From: Filimonas lacunae
Lineage (GTDB): Bacteria; Bacteroidota; Bacteroidia; Chitinophagales; Chitinophagaceae
Assembly (NCBI RefSeq): GCF_002355595.1
Contig: NZ_AP017422.1
Location: forward strand, 7,630,823-7,694,822
Reading direction: 5' to 3'
DNA: 64,000 bases
The notes under the pieces are model-generated. The model saw only the letters and a program-made list of their open reading frames with translations, made no database searches and was not told where the DNA came from. The translations under genes were made by a program, and so were the position numbers. The stretch's first letter is position 1. The number at the start of each line of letters is the position of its first letter. Shown piece after piece: positions 52,666 through 61,977 of this stretch.

Positions 52666-54639
52666 ATGAGAAGTTGCACAAAAAGCCTGATTACTGGAAT
52701 ACTGATGCTTGCCGGATCTGTTGCTTATGGAAGTGATTATCTGCTGTATTCCCCGGACAAACAAATTGAAGTTAAAATACAGTCAAACACACAGTTAACC
52801 TGGTCGGTCAGTTATCACCAGCAGGCTGTGCTGGCGCCGTCTGTTATTGCCCTTGCTTTTACCAATGGTATGCAGTGTGGGGTGAATGGCAAGGTGTTGA
52901 AAGAACAGCGGCATAGTGTTAATGAGGTGATAGAAGCGGCAGTACCTGTTAAAAGCAGGTGGATTGCCAACCAGTATAATGAAGTAAAGCTGTTGTTTGA
53001 TAAAAAATATGCCATTGTTTTCAGGGCTTATGATAATGGGGTGGCCTACCGCTTTGAAACTGCTTTTGGTGAAGGGGAGGTAGAAGTGGCTAAAGAGGAT
53101 GCCGATTTTGTGTTTACAGGGAATAACCGCGTACTATGGTCTGATGAAAAAGATACCGGCTTTCAATCGCATTTTGAGTCGCTGTACATAGATAGCATGG
53201 TGGCTGCCTATGGTAGTGATAAACATGCGGCTTTGCCTTTTTATACCCAATCTTCTTCCGGCGTAAGCATGATTGTGAGTGAATCGGATTTATATGATTA
53301 TCCTAACCTGTTTTTATTTGGAACAGGTACAAATCGGTTAACAGCCGGCTTTCCCAGGGTAATACAGCAGCAACGGCGTGTTGCTGACAGGCGTTACCAG
53401 ATTACCCAGCTGGCGCCTTATATAGCAAAAACGAAAGCTACACGTACCTATCCCTGGCGATTGCTTACCATAGCGGATAATGATAAAGCTTTACTGGAAA
53501 GTAACCTTACTTACCAGTTGTCTTCACCAAGCGTTATTAAAGATGCCAGCTGGATAAAACCCGGGAAGGTGGCATGGGACTGGTGGAATGCGAACAATAT
53601 ATATGGGGTGCCTTTTGCATCGGGCATTAACACCGAAACTTATAAATACTATGTAGATTTTGCATCAGCTTATCACCTGGAATATGTAATACTGGATGAA
53701 GGCTGGTCGCGCACCACGGTAGATGTACTGCATAGCAATGCACAGCTGGATATTCATGAGTTAATACGCTATGCTACTACTAAAAACGTAGGCATTATTT
53801 TATGGACACTCTGGAACCCCTTAGACTCTGCACTGCACGAAACCCTGGATACCTTTGCGGCCTGGGGCGTAAAAGGCATTAAGGTGGACTTTATGGCCCG
53901 TGCCGATCAGTATATGGTAAACTACTACGAAAGGGTGGCTAAAGCAGCAGCAGACCGTAAGCTGTTGGTTGACTTGCATGGTGCTTACAAACCTGTAGGG
54001 TTAAACAGAAAATATCCCAACGTACTATCCTATGAAGGAGTACGTGGGTTGGAAAATGATAAATGGAGTGATGAAATTACGCCTAAGCATGATGTAACGC
54101 TGCCTTTTACGCGTATGGTGGCAGGGCCTATGGACTTTACGCCCGGAGCTATGATCAATAGCAATAAACGCAATTTCCATATTTCTTTTACGGAGCCTAT
54201 GAGCCAGGGCACACGTGCGCACCAGGTAGCTATGTATGTGGTATATGAAAGCCCGCTGCAAATGCTGGCTGATAATCCTTCTAACTATTTACGTGACAGT
54301 GCCTGCACCCGGTTTATAGCACAAATGCCGGTTACCTGGGACACTACTATTGCCCTGCATGGTAAAGCCGGTGAATATGTAGCAGTAGCCAGAAAACACG
54401 GGGATAATTGGTATATTGGTGCTATGACTAACTGGACTGCACGCTCCTTAACTATACCGCTTACTTTTTTAGAAAATGGTCAATGGCAAATGCAGGCGTT
54501 GAAAGATGGCGTGAATGCCAATAATCATGCTGCTGATTATACAATAGAAAATGCAACTGTTACTGTCGGCGCTTCTATTACAATAGAACTAAGCAGTGGG
54601 GGCGGATGGAGTGCTGTACTTACTAAAAAGACTTTATAA
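52666..54639 (+). CDS. Glycoside hydrolase family 97 enzyme
   Basis: A 657-residue secreted alpha-glycosidase. Signal peptide, an N-terminal beta-sandwich (about 25-280), a TIM barrel (about 290-560) starting at VAWDWWNANNIYG, and a C-terminal beta domain. Asp408 in IKVDFMARADQ sits where retaining GH97 enzymes (alpha-galactosidase type) have their nucleophile, and Glu457 in YEGVRGLE is the likely acid/base. Inverting SusB-like members use a different residue set, so a retaining mechanism is favoured (inference). First of three glycosidase genes 17 and 11 bp apart. Confidence 0.88.
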   Translation: MRSCTKSLITGILMLAGSVAYGSDYLLYSPDKQIEVKIQSNTQLTWSVSYHQQAVLAPSVIALAFTNGMQCGVNGKVLKEQRHSVNEVIEAAVPVKSRWIANQYNEVKLLFDKKYAIVFRAYDNGVAYRFETAFGEGEVEVAKEDADFVFTGNNRVLWSDEKDTGFQSHFESLYIDSMVAAYGSDKHAALPFYTQSSSGVSMIVSESDLYDYPNLFLFGTGTNRLTAGFPRVIQQQRRVADRRYQITQLAPYIAKTKATRTYPWRLLTIADNDKALLESNLTYQLSSPSVIKDASWIKPGKVAWDWWNANNIYGVPFASGINTETYKYYVDFASAYHLEYVILDEGWSRTTVDVLHSNAQLDIHELIRYATTKNVGIILWTLWNPLDSALHETLDTFAAWGVKGIKVDFMARADQYMVNYYERVAKAAADRKLLVDLHGAYKPVGLNRKYPNVLSYEGVRGLENDKWSDEITPKHDVTLPFTRMVAGPMDFTPGAMINSNKRNFHISFTEPMSQGTRAHQVAMYVVYESPLQMLADNPSNYLRDSACTRFIAQMPVTWDTTIALHGKAGEYVAVARKHGDNWYIGAMTNWTARSLTIPLTFLENGQWQMQALKDGVNANNHAADYTIENATVTVGASITIELSSGGGWSAVLTKKTL

Positions 54640-54656
54640 GCAAATAATATATTACA

Positions 54657-57071
54657 ATGGCAAATTCGATATACACCAAAGGACTGCTGCTGGCGGGCAT
54701 TACATTGTTTGCTGGTAAGGCAACTGCGCAAAAGAAGGCTGATTATCCTATTCAACCTGTTGCGTTTACGCATGTAAAACTGAACGATCTTTTTTGGGAA
54801 CCCAAAATAAGGGTGAATGCAGAAGTGTCTATTCCGTACACGTTAGAACAATGCAAAAAAACAGGCAGGATCAATAACTTTTTAAAGGCTGCCGGTAAAA
54901 TGCCGGCGGATAGTTATACGGAATTTACATTCGACGATACCGATTTATACAAAGTGATTGAAGGTGCTTCGTATAGTTTGCAGGTTAAAAACAATCCTGC
55001 GCTGGCCAGGTATCTGGATACCCTGATTGCTATTATAGGTGCGGCACAGGAAGCTGATGGCTATTTGTATACTTTTCGCACTATGAAGGCTGCAAAGCCG
55101 CATGAATGGATAGGTAGTAAAAGATGGGTGAAAGAAGAAGACCTGAGTCATGAATTATATAATTCCGGCCATTTGTTTGAAGCAGCTGTGGCGCATTACC
55201 AGGCTACCGGAAAGAAAACCTTTTTAAATATTGCTATTAAAAATGCCGATCTGCTGGTAAAAACATTTGGTTATGGCAAGGAAGAAAGATTTCCCGGCCA
55301 CCAGATTGTAGAAACAGGCCTTACCAAAATGTACCGGGTAACTGGTAAGAAAGAATACCTGGATCTGGCTAAGTTTTTCCTGGATGTTCGTGGCCCGGGC
55401 AAACAATACAGTTCTGAATATAGTCAGTCGCACAAAAAGGTAACCGACCAGCACGAAGCAGTAGGGCATGCGGTAAGAGCTGCTTATATGTACACTGCTA
55501 TGGCCGATGTGGCCGCCTTAACCGGTAACCAGCAATATCTTTCTGCCATTGATGATATCTGGCATGATGTGGTGGATAAAAAACTATATATCACTGGAGG
55601 TATTGGAGCTACCGGTAATGGAGAAGCTTTTGGTGATGCGTATGATTTGCCCAATATGAGCGCTTATGCCGAAACCTGTGCAGCTATTGCCAATGTGTAT
55701 TGGAACAACCGTATGTTTTTATTGCATGGCGATTCTAAATACATTGATGTATTAGAACGTACTTTATACAATGGCTTGTTATCGGGCGTTTCGTTAAGTG
55801 GCGATCGCTTTTTCTATCCTAATCCTTTAGCTTCCCTGGGCCAGCACCAGCGGAGTGCGTGGTTTGGATGTGCCTGTTGTATTTCTAACATGACACGTTT
55901 TCTGCCTTCTATGCCGGGATATATTTACGCACAAAAGGATAATCATTTGTATGTAAACCTTTTTGTAGGCGATACGGCTTCTATTAAACTGACCGCTGGT
56001 AATATTTCACTGATTCAGCAAACCAATTATCCCTGGGAAGGTAGTGATGTTATTACTGTAAACACAGCCATTAAAACACCGGTTGCTATACATGTCCGTA
56101 TTCCGGGTTGGACTAAAAACGAGGCCGTGCCTGGCGATTTATATGGCGAGTTATCTGCTGATAAAAAGCCGGTAAAGATTTCATTGAATGGCCAGCCGGT
56201 GGAGTATGTGATGGAAAAAGGATATGCAGTGATTAACCGTGCCTGGAAAAAAGGAGACAAGCTGGAAGTGCTGTTTCCTATGGAAGTGCAACGTGTTATA
56301 GCCAATGAAAAAGTAAAAGCAGATATTCATCGCTTTGCATTGGAAAGGGGCCCAATGGTATATTGCCTGGAAGGGCCGGATAATAAAGATTCTACAGTGC
56401 AAAATATTGTGGTGTCGAAAGATGCTGCTGTACAGGTGGCTTACAAACCGGATTTATTAAAGGGCGTTACTGTGCTGCAAATGGAAGGCGCTTCTACTAA
56501 AAGACAAATCGGATCGGATGTATTAGTGCGCTCCACACAACAGGTAACAGCTATTCCTTATTATGCATGGGCTAACAGAGGGCCGGGCGAAATGGAAGTA
56601 TGGATCCCTTATAACGACTCGGCAGCACGTCCTAAACCTGCTCCTACTGTGGCATCACGCAGCAAGGTCACTGCATCTATCACTAATGTCAGAATGTATC
56701 GCGCGTTGAACGATCAGTATCAGCCGCAGGATTCCAGGGATGCCAGTGCTTCCTACCTCCATTGGTGGCCTAAGAAGGGCACTACAGAATGGGTGCAGTA
56801 CACCTTTGACAGTACACAAACAGTTTCTGAATCAGAAGTATACTGGTATGACGATGCGCCCTGGGGTGGTTGCCGTTTACCTGTGTCGTACATTGTTTAT
56901 TACAAAAAAGGCAACGATTGGGTGCCTGTAGAAAATACAAGTGCTTACACCATTAGCAAAGACGCTTACAATAAAGTGCAGTTTAAGCCAGTGATTACTT
57001 CTGCATTGAAGCTGGAACTGAAGCTGCCTGATGAGTATGCCTCCGGTATTCATGAGTGGATTGTTAAATAA
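54657..57071 (+). CDS. GH127 beta-L-arabinofuranosidase-like enzyme
   Basis: An 804-residue secreted protein of the DUF1680/GH127 family. Signal peptide (LLLAGITLFAGKATA), an alpha/alpha barrel with HEWIGSKRWVKEEDLSHELY and NSGHLFEAA, and the metal site made by Glu339, Cys341 (AETC) and Cys407-Cys408 (CACCIS). Glu323 fits the acid/base. These match the zinc-cysteine site of the HypBA1-type arabinofuranosidase. After about 680 a carbohydrate-binding-like domain follows (TEWVQYTFDSTQTVSESEVY). It lies between GH97 and GH51 genes, pointing to arabinose-containing glycans. Confidence 0.87.
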   Translation: MANSIYTKGLLLAGITLFAGKATAQKKADYPIQPVAFTHVKLNDLFWEPKIRVNAEVSIPYTLEQCKKTGRINNFLKAAGKMPADSYTEFTFDDTDLYKVIEGASYSLQVKNNPALARYLDTLIAIIGAAQEADGYLYTFRTMKAAKPHEWIGSKRWVKEEDLSHELYNSGHLFEAAVAHYQATGKKTFLNIAIKNADLLVKTFGYGKEERFPGHQIVETGLTKMYRVTGKKEYLDLAKFFLDVRGPGKQYSSEYSQSHKKVTDQHEAVGHAVRAAYMYTAMADVAALTGNQQYLSAIDDIWHDVVDKKLYITGGIGATGNGEAFGDAYDLPNMSAYAETCAAIANVYWNNRMFLLHGDSKYIDVLERTLYNGLLSGVSLSGDRFFYPNPLASLGQHQRSAWFGCACCISNMTRFLPSMPGYIYAQKDNHLYVNLFVGDTASIKLTAGNISLIQQTNYPWEGSDVITVNTAIKTPVAIHVRIPGWTKNEAVPGDLYGELSADKKPVKISLNGQPVEYVMEKGYAVINRAWKKGDKLEVLFPMEVQRVIANEKVKADIHRFALERGPMVYCLEGPDNKDSTVQNIVVSKDAAVQVAYKPDLLKGVTVLQMEGASTKRQIGSDVLVRSTQQVTAIPYYAWANRGPGEMEVWIPYNDSAARPKPAPTVASRSKVTASITNVRMYRALNDQYQPQDSRDASASYLHWWPKKGTTEWVQYTFDSTQTVSESEVYWYDDAPWGGCRLPVSYIVYYKKGNDWVPVENTSAYTISKDAYNKVQFKPVITSALKLELKLPDEYASGIHEWIVK

Positions 57072-57082
57072 AAACCTGTTTG

Positions 57083-59644
57083 ATGAAAAAACTATTTTGT
57101 TTGCTGGCAGGTGCCATACATCTGTGCGCAACAGGGTATGGGCAGGTAACAGCCACTATTCATGTAAACACAGCTACTACTGCCAATAAGGTATCCCCCA
57201 CGCTACATGGTGTCTTCTTTGAAGAAATAAGCCATGCGGGAGAGGGCGGGCTTTATGCAGAGCTGATTCAGAACAGGGGATTTGAAGAATGTCGTATTCC
57301 GGCAGGAACCACTTTGCAAAACGGATTTCTGGTGCCAGACACTACCCGGCCGCATTTTATGCTGGAACCGGCAAAAACAGACTGGAAACTGGAATGGCCT
57401 TTAAAAAGCGATTGGCCGGCATGGAGCATGCAAAGCACAGGTAATAATAAAATGAGCCTGTCGCTTACACAAAGTCAGCCACTTAACAAAGCTACTCCTA
57501 ATAATCTATGCGTATGGATGCAGGCTTATGATGCAACTGGTAAAGCCAGTGTAGTGAATGAAGGGTTCTGGGGCATCAATACCGTAAAAGATCATAAATA
57601 TCATTTATCTTTTTACGCACACACCAGCGCCGATTACAAAGGGGGCCTTACTGTAACGCTACAGTCTAAAAAAGGAGCCGTACTGGCCAGCTATCATTTT
57701 AGCAATGTAAAAGGGAAGGAGTGGAGGAAATACACCTGCGACCTGCTGGCTACTGCCGATGATGGAGAAGCACAGTTTGCAATGTCGTTTGAAAGTGCAG
57801 GCAAAGTATGGCTGGATTTTGTATCACTGTTTCCTGACAACACATTTAATAACAGACCCAACGGATTACGCAAAGATATTGCCGGGCTGATAGCAGGAAT
57901 GAAGCCTTCCTTCATCCGATGGCCCGGCGGTTGTTTTGTAGAAGGCATTACTATTGAAAGCGCACCGGACTGGAAAAAAACGATAGGCCCGGTAGAAGAA
58001 CGGCCAGGAACTTTTAGTCCCTGGGGATATTGGAGTAGCGATGGTTTGGGCTACCACGAGTATTTGCAGTTTTGTGAAGATGTGCATGCAGATGCTTTGT
58101 ATGTGTTTAATGTGGGTGTTTCGTGCGAGTACAGAAGTGGAACGTATGTGCCGGAAAGTGAATTGCAGCCTTATATACAAAACGCCCTGGATGCAATAGA
58201 GTATGCTATTGGACCGGTAACTTCTACCTGGGGGCGCTTACGGGCAAAGAATGGGCACCCTAAACCTTTTCCGCTGAAATATGTAGAAATAGGGAACGAA
58301 CAGCATGGGCCTAAATATGCACGCCGTTATAACTTGTTTTATGATGCCATACGTGCTAAATATCCAAACATTGTTACTATTGCTAGCATGGGCATTGGAG
58401 ATGTAAACCGGCATACACTGGATAGCATGAAGCAGGTACAGATAGCAGATGAACATGCCTATAAAGATGCTAACTGGATATTCCGCAATACAGATCATTT
58501 TGATAGGTACAAACGGGGTAACTGGGATATGTATGTAGGGGAATATGCCACCAATGCGGGTGTAGGAGCGGGTAATATGCAGGCAGCTTTAAGCGATGCT
58601 ATTTATGTGATGAGTATGGAGCGGAATGCCGACCTGGTAAAAATGTCGAGCTATGCGCCCTTGCTGGTGAATGAGAATGATGTAGACTGGCCTGTAAATC
58701 TTATCCACTATACGGCTTCTCAAAGTTTTGCACGCATCTCTTATTACGCTATTAACCTGCTGGCTGAAAACAAAGCCGACATCAATATTCCCGCTAAGGT
58801 AACCATACAGCCTAAGTCAAAAGAAACAGCTGCTTTTGCAGGTGGTGTAGGTTTGGGTACCTGGGACACACAAACAGAGTTTGCTAATGTAAAGATTACG
58901 CAAAATGGCGCTGTGGTATATAGCAGCGACTTTGCGGCCCGTCCCGGAGAATGGAAGCCCATTCGGGGAAACTGGAACTATACCGATAGTGGAGCGTTGG
59001 CTCAAACGGCAATGGGCGAGCAGTTGCTGGCATTGTTAGCGGGTAAAAGCTTTGACAATTATACTATTACTTTACAGGCGCGCCGAACAGGTGGCATCAA
59101 CGCTTTTCTTATCCCCTTTGCTGTAAAAGACAGCAATACCTATTTACGGGCGCACATTGGCTCGTGGTATAACAGTCATTGTGTGTTTGAATCGGTAACA
59201 AACGGATACGATGTGGCAGGTTTAACCAACCAGTTTCCTTTAGCCGGTAAACTGGAGAACAATAAGTGGTATAATGTAAAGCTGGAGGTAGGTAAGGAAG
59301 ACGTAAAGTGTTACCTGGATGATAAGTTGTTAATGACTTATCGTGAACCTGAAAAGCTTTTTGCATTGGCCGGGAAGGATACTACTAACGGAGATGTGAT
59401 TGTAAAGGTGGTAAATGCGTATGAAACGCCTGCGAGCATTCAATTGAATTTTGATGATGGATTTACTGCAACAGAAGAGGTGGCAGTGCTGCAATTGTCT
59501 GCTAATAAAACCACAGATGAAAATTCTTATCAACGCCCACAAGCTTTTGTACCTGTTGCCAGTGTAGTAAGCAGTATGGAGTTGAAGCATCCCTGGACCT
59601 GCAAGCCATTATCTATAACCGTACTGAGGTTTAAAAGAAAATAA
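57083..59644 (+). CDS. GH51 alpha-L-arabinofuranosidase
   Basis: An 853-residue secreted glycosidase. Signal peptide, a carbohydrate-binding-like domain (about 90-250), a TIM barrel with IRWPGGCFVEG, acid/base Glu406 (GNEQHG) and nucleophile Glu487 (YVGEYATN), then a C-terminal part with a beta-sandwich (about 575-745) inserted before the final arabinofuranosidase domain. The enzyme removes alpha-L-arabinofuranosyl groups from arabinan or arabinoxylan. Start is the ATG at 57083; the TTG at 57080 is not needed. Third in the glycosidase run. Confidence 0.9.
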   Translation: MKKLFCLLAGAIHLCATGYGQVTATIHVNTATTANKVSPTLHGVFFEEISHAGEGGLYAELIQNRGFEECRIPAGTTLQNGFLVPDTTRPHFMLEPAKTDWKLEWPLKSDWPAWSMQSTGNNKMSLSLTQSQPLNKATPNNLCVWMQAYDATGKASVVNEGFWGINTVKDHKYHLSFYAHTSADYKGGLTVTLQSKKGAVLASYHFSNVKGKEWRKYTCDLLATADDGEAQFAMSFESAGKVWLDFVSLFPDNTFNNRPNGLRKDIAGLIAGMKPSFIRWPGGCFVEGITIESAPDWKKTIGPVEERPGTFSPWGYWSSDGLGYHEYLQFCEDVHADALYVFNVGVSCEYRSGTYVPESELQPYIQNALDAIEYAIGPVTSTWGRLRAKNGHPKPFPLKYVEIGNEQHGPKYARRYNLFYDAIRAKYPNIVTIASMGIGDVNRHTLDSMKQVQIADEHAYKDANWIFRNTDHFDRYKRGNWDMYVGEYATNAGVGAGNMQAALSDAIYVMSMERNADLVKMSSYAPLLVNENDVDWPVNLIHYTASQSFARISYYAINLLAENKADINIPAKVTIQPKSKETAAFAGGVGLGTWDTQTEFANVKITQNGAVVYSSDFAARPGEWKPIRGNWNYTDSGALAQTAMGEQLLALLAGKSFDNYTITLQARRTGGINAFLIPFAVKDSNTYLRAHIGSWYNSHCVFESVTNGYDVAGLTNQFPLAGKLENNKWYNVKLEVGKEDVKCYLDDKLLMTYREPEKLFALAGKDTTNGDVIVKVVNAYETPASIQLNFDDGFTATEEVAVLQLSANKTTDENSYQRPQAFVPVASVVSSMELKHPWTCKPLSITVLRFKRK

Positions 59645-59653
59645 ATTGAATAT

Positions 59654-61384
59654 ATGCGTGCTTATTGGGTATATCTCGCTTTTTTAACAGCATCAGAATT
59701 AATGATGATCAACAGAAGTAGTGCGCAGGTTGCGGACATGAATGTGTATGAGCAAACAAGTGAAGTAAACAATCTGATGGTGCAATACCAGGCTGATAGA
59801 GGAAGCCTGGAACGCTTTTACCATATAGAGTTTTTGCCTGAAAGAAGGCAACGTTTGCAACAGATGACAGAAGGCTATGTGCAAAGGGTAGCCCGGTTGC
59901 CTTTTGACCAGTTGAATACGGGAGCTAAAGTGGATTATGTATTGTTTAAGCGCGATCTGGAAGAAACCCTGTTTCAACTGAAAGAGGAAGCGGCACAGTA
60001 TGAAGCAGTGAAACAATGGTTCCCTTATGCCACTCAGTTGTATAGCGCTGTAGCATTGCGTAGCAGAGGGGCGTTGCCTGATGCGGCAAAGATGGCAGGC
60101 GAATGGAATAATATAGCTAAGGATATTGTGTTACAACAAAAAGCTTTAGCACAAAAAGGGCCTGCTTCGGCACAGCAATGTATTGCGGCAATTCATATCA
60201 TTACCGGCCTGAGCCAGGCCGTAAAAAGTGTGTATGAGTTTTACAATGGATATGATCCGTTGTTTACCTGGTGGATGCCCCAGCCTTATGAAAAGCTACA
60301 GGCATTATTGCAGGAGGAGATCGCTTTTTTCAAGGAATACAAAAGCAAGGTTTCTACACAGGAAAAAGATGGTAGCGGCATAGTAGGAAATCCTATAGGC
60401 CGGGAAGCTCTGGTACGTAAGCTAAAGCTGGAAATGATCCCTTACACTCCGGAAGAACTGCTGTCTATTGCTGATAAGGAATTTGCCTGGTGCGATAAAG
60501 AAATGTTGAAGGCCTCTAACGAAATGGGTTTTGGTAACGACTGGCATGCTGCCATGGAAAAAGTAAAGAACAGCTATGTGACACCCGGTAACCAGCCTAC
60601 TGCCATGTTACAACTGTATAACGAATCGGTTGACTTTATTAAACAACACGATTTAATTACGTTACCGCCACTGGCAGAGGAAACCTGGCGTATGAGCATG
60701 ATGTCGCCGGAAAGACAATTGGTAAATCCGTTTTTCCTGGGTGGAGAAGAGTTTATTATTTCTTATCCCACTAACACCATGAGTCATGATGATAAGCTGA
60801 TGAGCATGCGTGGTAATAACCCGCATTTTTCAAGAGCCACGGTGCATCACGAGCTACTGGCCGGACACGCCTTGCAGGAGTTTATGCAAAGCAGGTATAA
60901 ATCGTACCGTCATTTTGAAACACCTTTCTGGATTGAAGGATGGGCATTATACTGGGAGCGTTTGTTGTGGGACCTGAAATTTCCGCAATCACCGGAAGAC
61001 AGGATTGGTATGTTGTTCTGGCGCATGCACCGTTGTGCGCGTATTATCTTCTCCATCAATTATCATACAGGTAAATGGACTCCACAGCAGTGTATTAACT
61101 TCCTGGTAGAGCGTGTGGGACACGAAAAAGCCAATGCTGAAGGAGAGGTGCGCCGCTCGTTTGTTGGTGGGTATGATCCATTATATCAGATTGCCTATAT
61201 GATGGGAGGTTTGCAGTTTGAAGCATTGAGAAAAGAACTGGTAGATGGTGGCAAGATGACTTATAAACAATTTCATGACGCCATTATCAAAGAAAATATG
61301 ATGCCTGTAGAAATGGTAAGGGCTATTCTTACCAACCAGCCACCGAAAAAGGACTTTGTTACCAGCTGGCGGTTCTACAAGTAA
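59654..61384 (+). CDS. DUF885 family metalloprotein
   Basis: A 576-residue secreted protein with a signal peptide and a helical DUF885 fold. The metal motif HHELLAGH (398-405) contains His399, Glu400 and His405, and an EGWALYWERL segment follows as the second glutamate region. The family resembles M32-like metallopeptidases; activity is not settled. It lies 9 bp after the GH51 gene, so it belongs to the same transcript, and it ends at a bidirectional terminator. Confidence 0.85.
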   Translation: MRAYWVYLAFLTASELMMINRSSAQVADMNVYEQTSEVNNLMVQYQADRGSLERFYHIEFLPERRQRLQQMTEGYVQRVARLPFDQLNTGAKVDYVLFKRDLEETLFQLKEEAAQYEAVKQWFPYATQLYSAVALRSRGALPDAAKMAGEWNNIAKDIVLQQKALAQKGPASAQQCIAAIHIITGLSQAVKSVYEFYNGYDPLFTWWMPQPYEKLQALLQEEIAFFKEYKSKVSTQEKDGSGIVGNPIGREALVRKLKLEMIPYTPEELLSIADKEFAWCDKEMLKASNEMGFGNDWHAAMEKVKNSYVTPGNQPTAMLQLYNESVDFIKQHDLITLPPLAEETWRMSMMSPERQLVNPFFLGGEEFIISYPTNTMSHDDKLMSMRGNNPHFSRATVHHELLAGHALQEFMQSRYKSYRHFETPFWIEGWALYWERLLWDLKFPQSPEDRIGMLFWRMHRCARIIFSINYHTGKWTPQQCINFLVERVGHEKANAEGEVRRSFVGGYDPLYQIAYMMGGLQFEALRKELVDGGKMTYKQFHDAIIKENMMPVEMVRAILTNQPPKKDFVTSWRFYK

Positions 61385-61416
61385 ACTGCGTTCAGTTAGT
61401 ATTTGGAAAGTCAAAT

Positions 61417-61446
61417 AAAAAAGCCGGAAGTCTTTCCGGCTTTTCA
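61417..61446. terminator. Bidirectional terminator after the glycosidase run
   Basis: Perfect 11-bp stem AAAAGCCGGAA / TTCCGGCTTTT (61419-61429, 61434-61444) with loop GTCT; A-rich before and T-rich after. It can end the plus-strand run and the minus-strand DUF983 gene. Confidence 0.9.
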
Positions 61447-61457
61447 TTTTTTATATT

Positions 61458-61934
61458 TTACCAGTTGCCCATTTGTTCGGGCACAATACGTTCTGGTTTG
61501 GCGGCTTCTTTTGTTTCCCAGTTAGGATCGTACTTTACAAACCAGCTTAGCCACAACGTGCGGCTTAAGCGCATTAAAACGGGTTGTAATAATAATAGTA
61601 ATACACTGTTCACGCCCAGGTACCAGAACAGGCTGTTATCGTAAATAGAGATACCCAGTAAAACCCACCAGGCAACAAACATAGCTACAGAAAATGCTAC
61701 TCCCAAAGCATAGCTTACATAGCTGGTGCCGTAGTAAAAGCCTACTTCAATTTCTGTTTGCTGACCACAGGTAGGGCAATTAGTATGCATTTTAATGTAC
61801 TTGCTGCCCTTTAAAGCATAGGCATTATCCGAGACAAACAATTTCCCTTGTCGGCAACGAGGGCATTTATTGGTGAATACACTCCAGATATATAAAGGTT
61901 TACGTTGTGAGTGGGGGCGTTGCATAGATGCCAT
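61458..61934 (-). CDS. DUF983 domain membrane protein
   Basis: A 158-residue protein with two zinc-ribbon-like cysteine pairs (CPRCRQG at about 24-30 and CPTCGQQ at about 54-60) and two membrane helices (about 75-95 and 105-125). The DUF983 family is widespread, often near oxidase genes; function unknown. It is downstream of murF on the same strand (43 bp) and ends 14 bp before the bidirectional terminator. Confidence 0.82.
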   Translation of the reverse strand: MASMQRPHSQRKPLYIWSVFTNKCPRCRQGKLFVSDNAYALKGSKYIKMHTNCPTCGQQTEIEVGFYYGTSYVSYALGVAFSVAMFVAWWVLLGISIYDNSLFWYLGVNSVLLLLLQPVLMRLSRTLWLSWFVKYDPNWETKEAAKPERIVPEQMGNW

Positions 61935-61977
61935 AAATTAAAACTGAAAGAATTTTGCAAAGGTACCATTAATTCTG

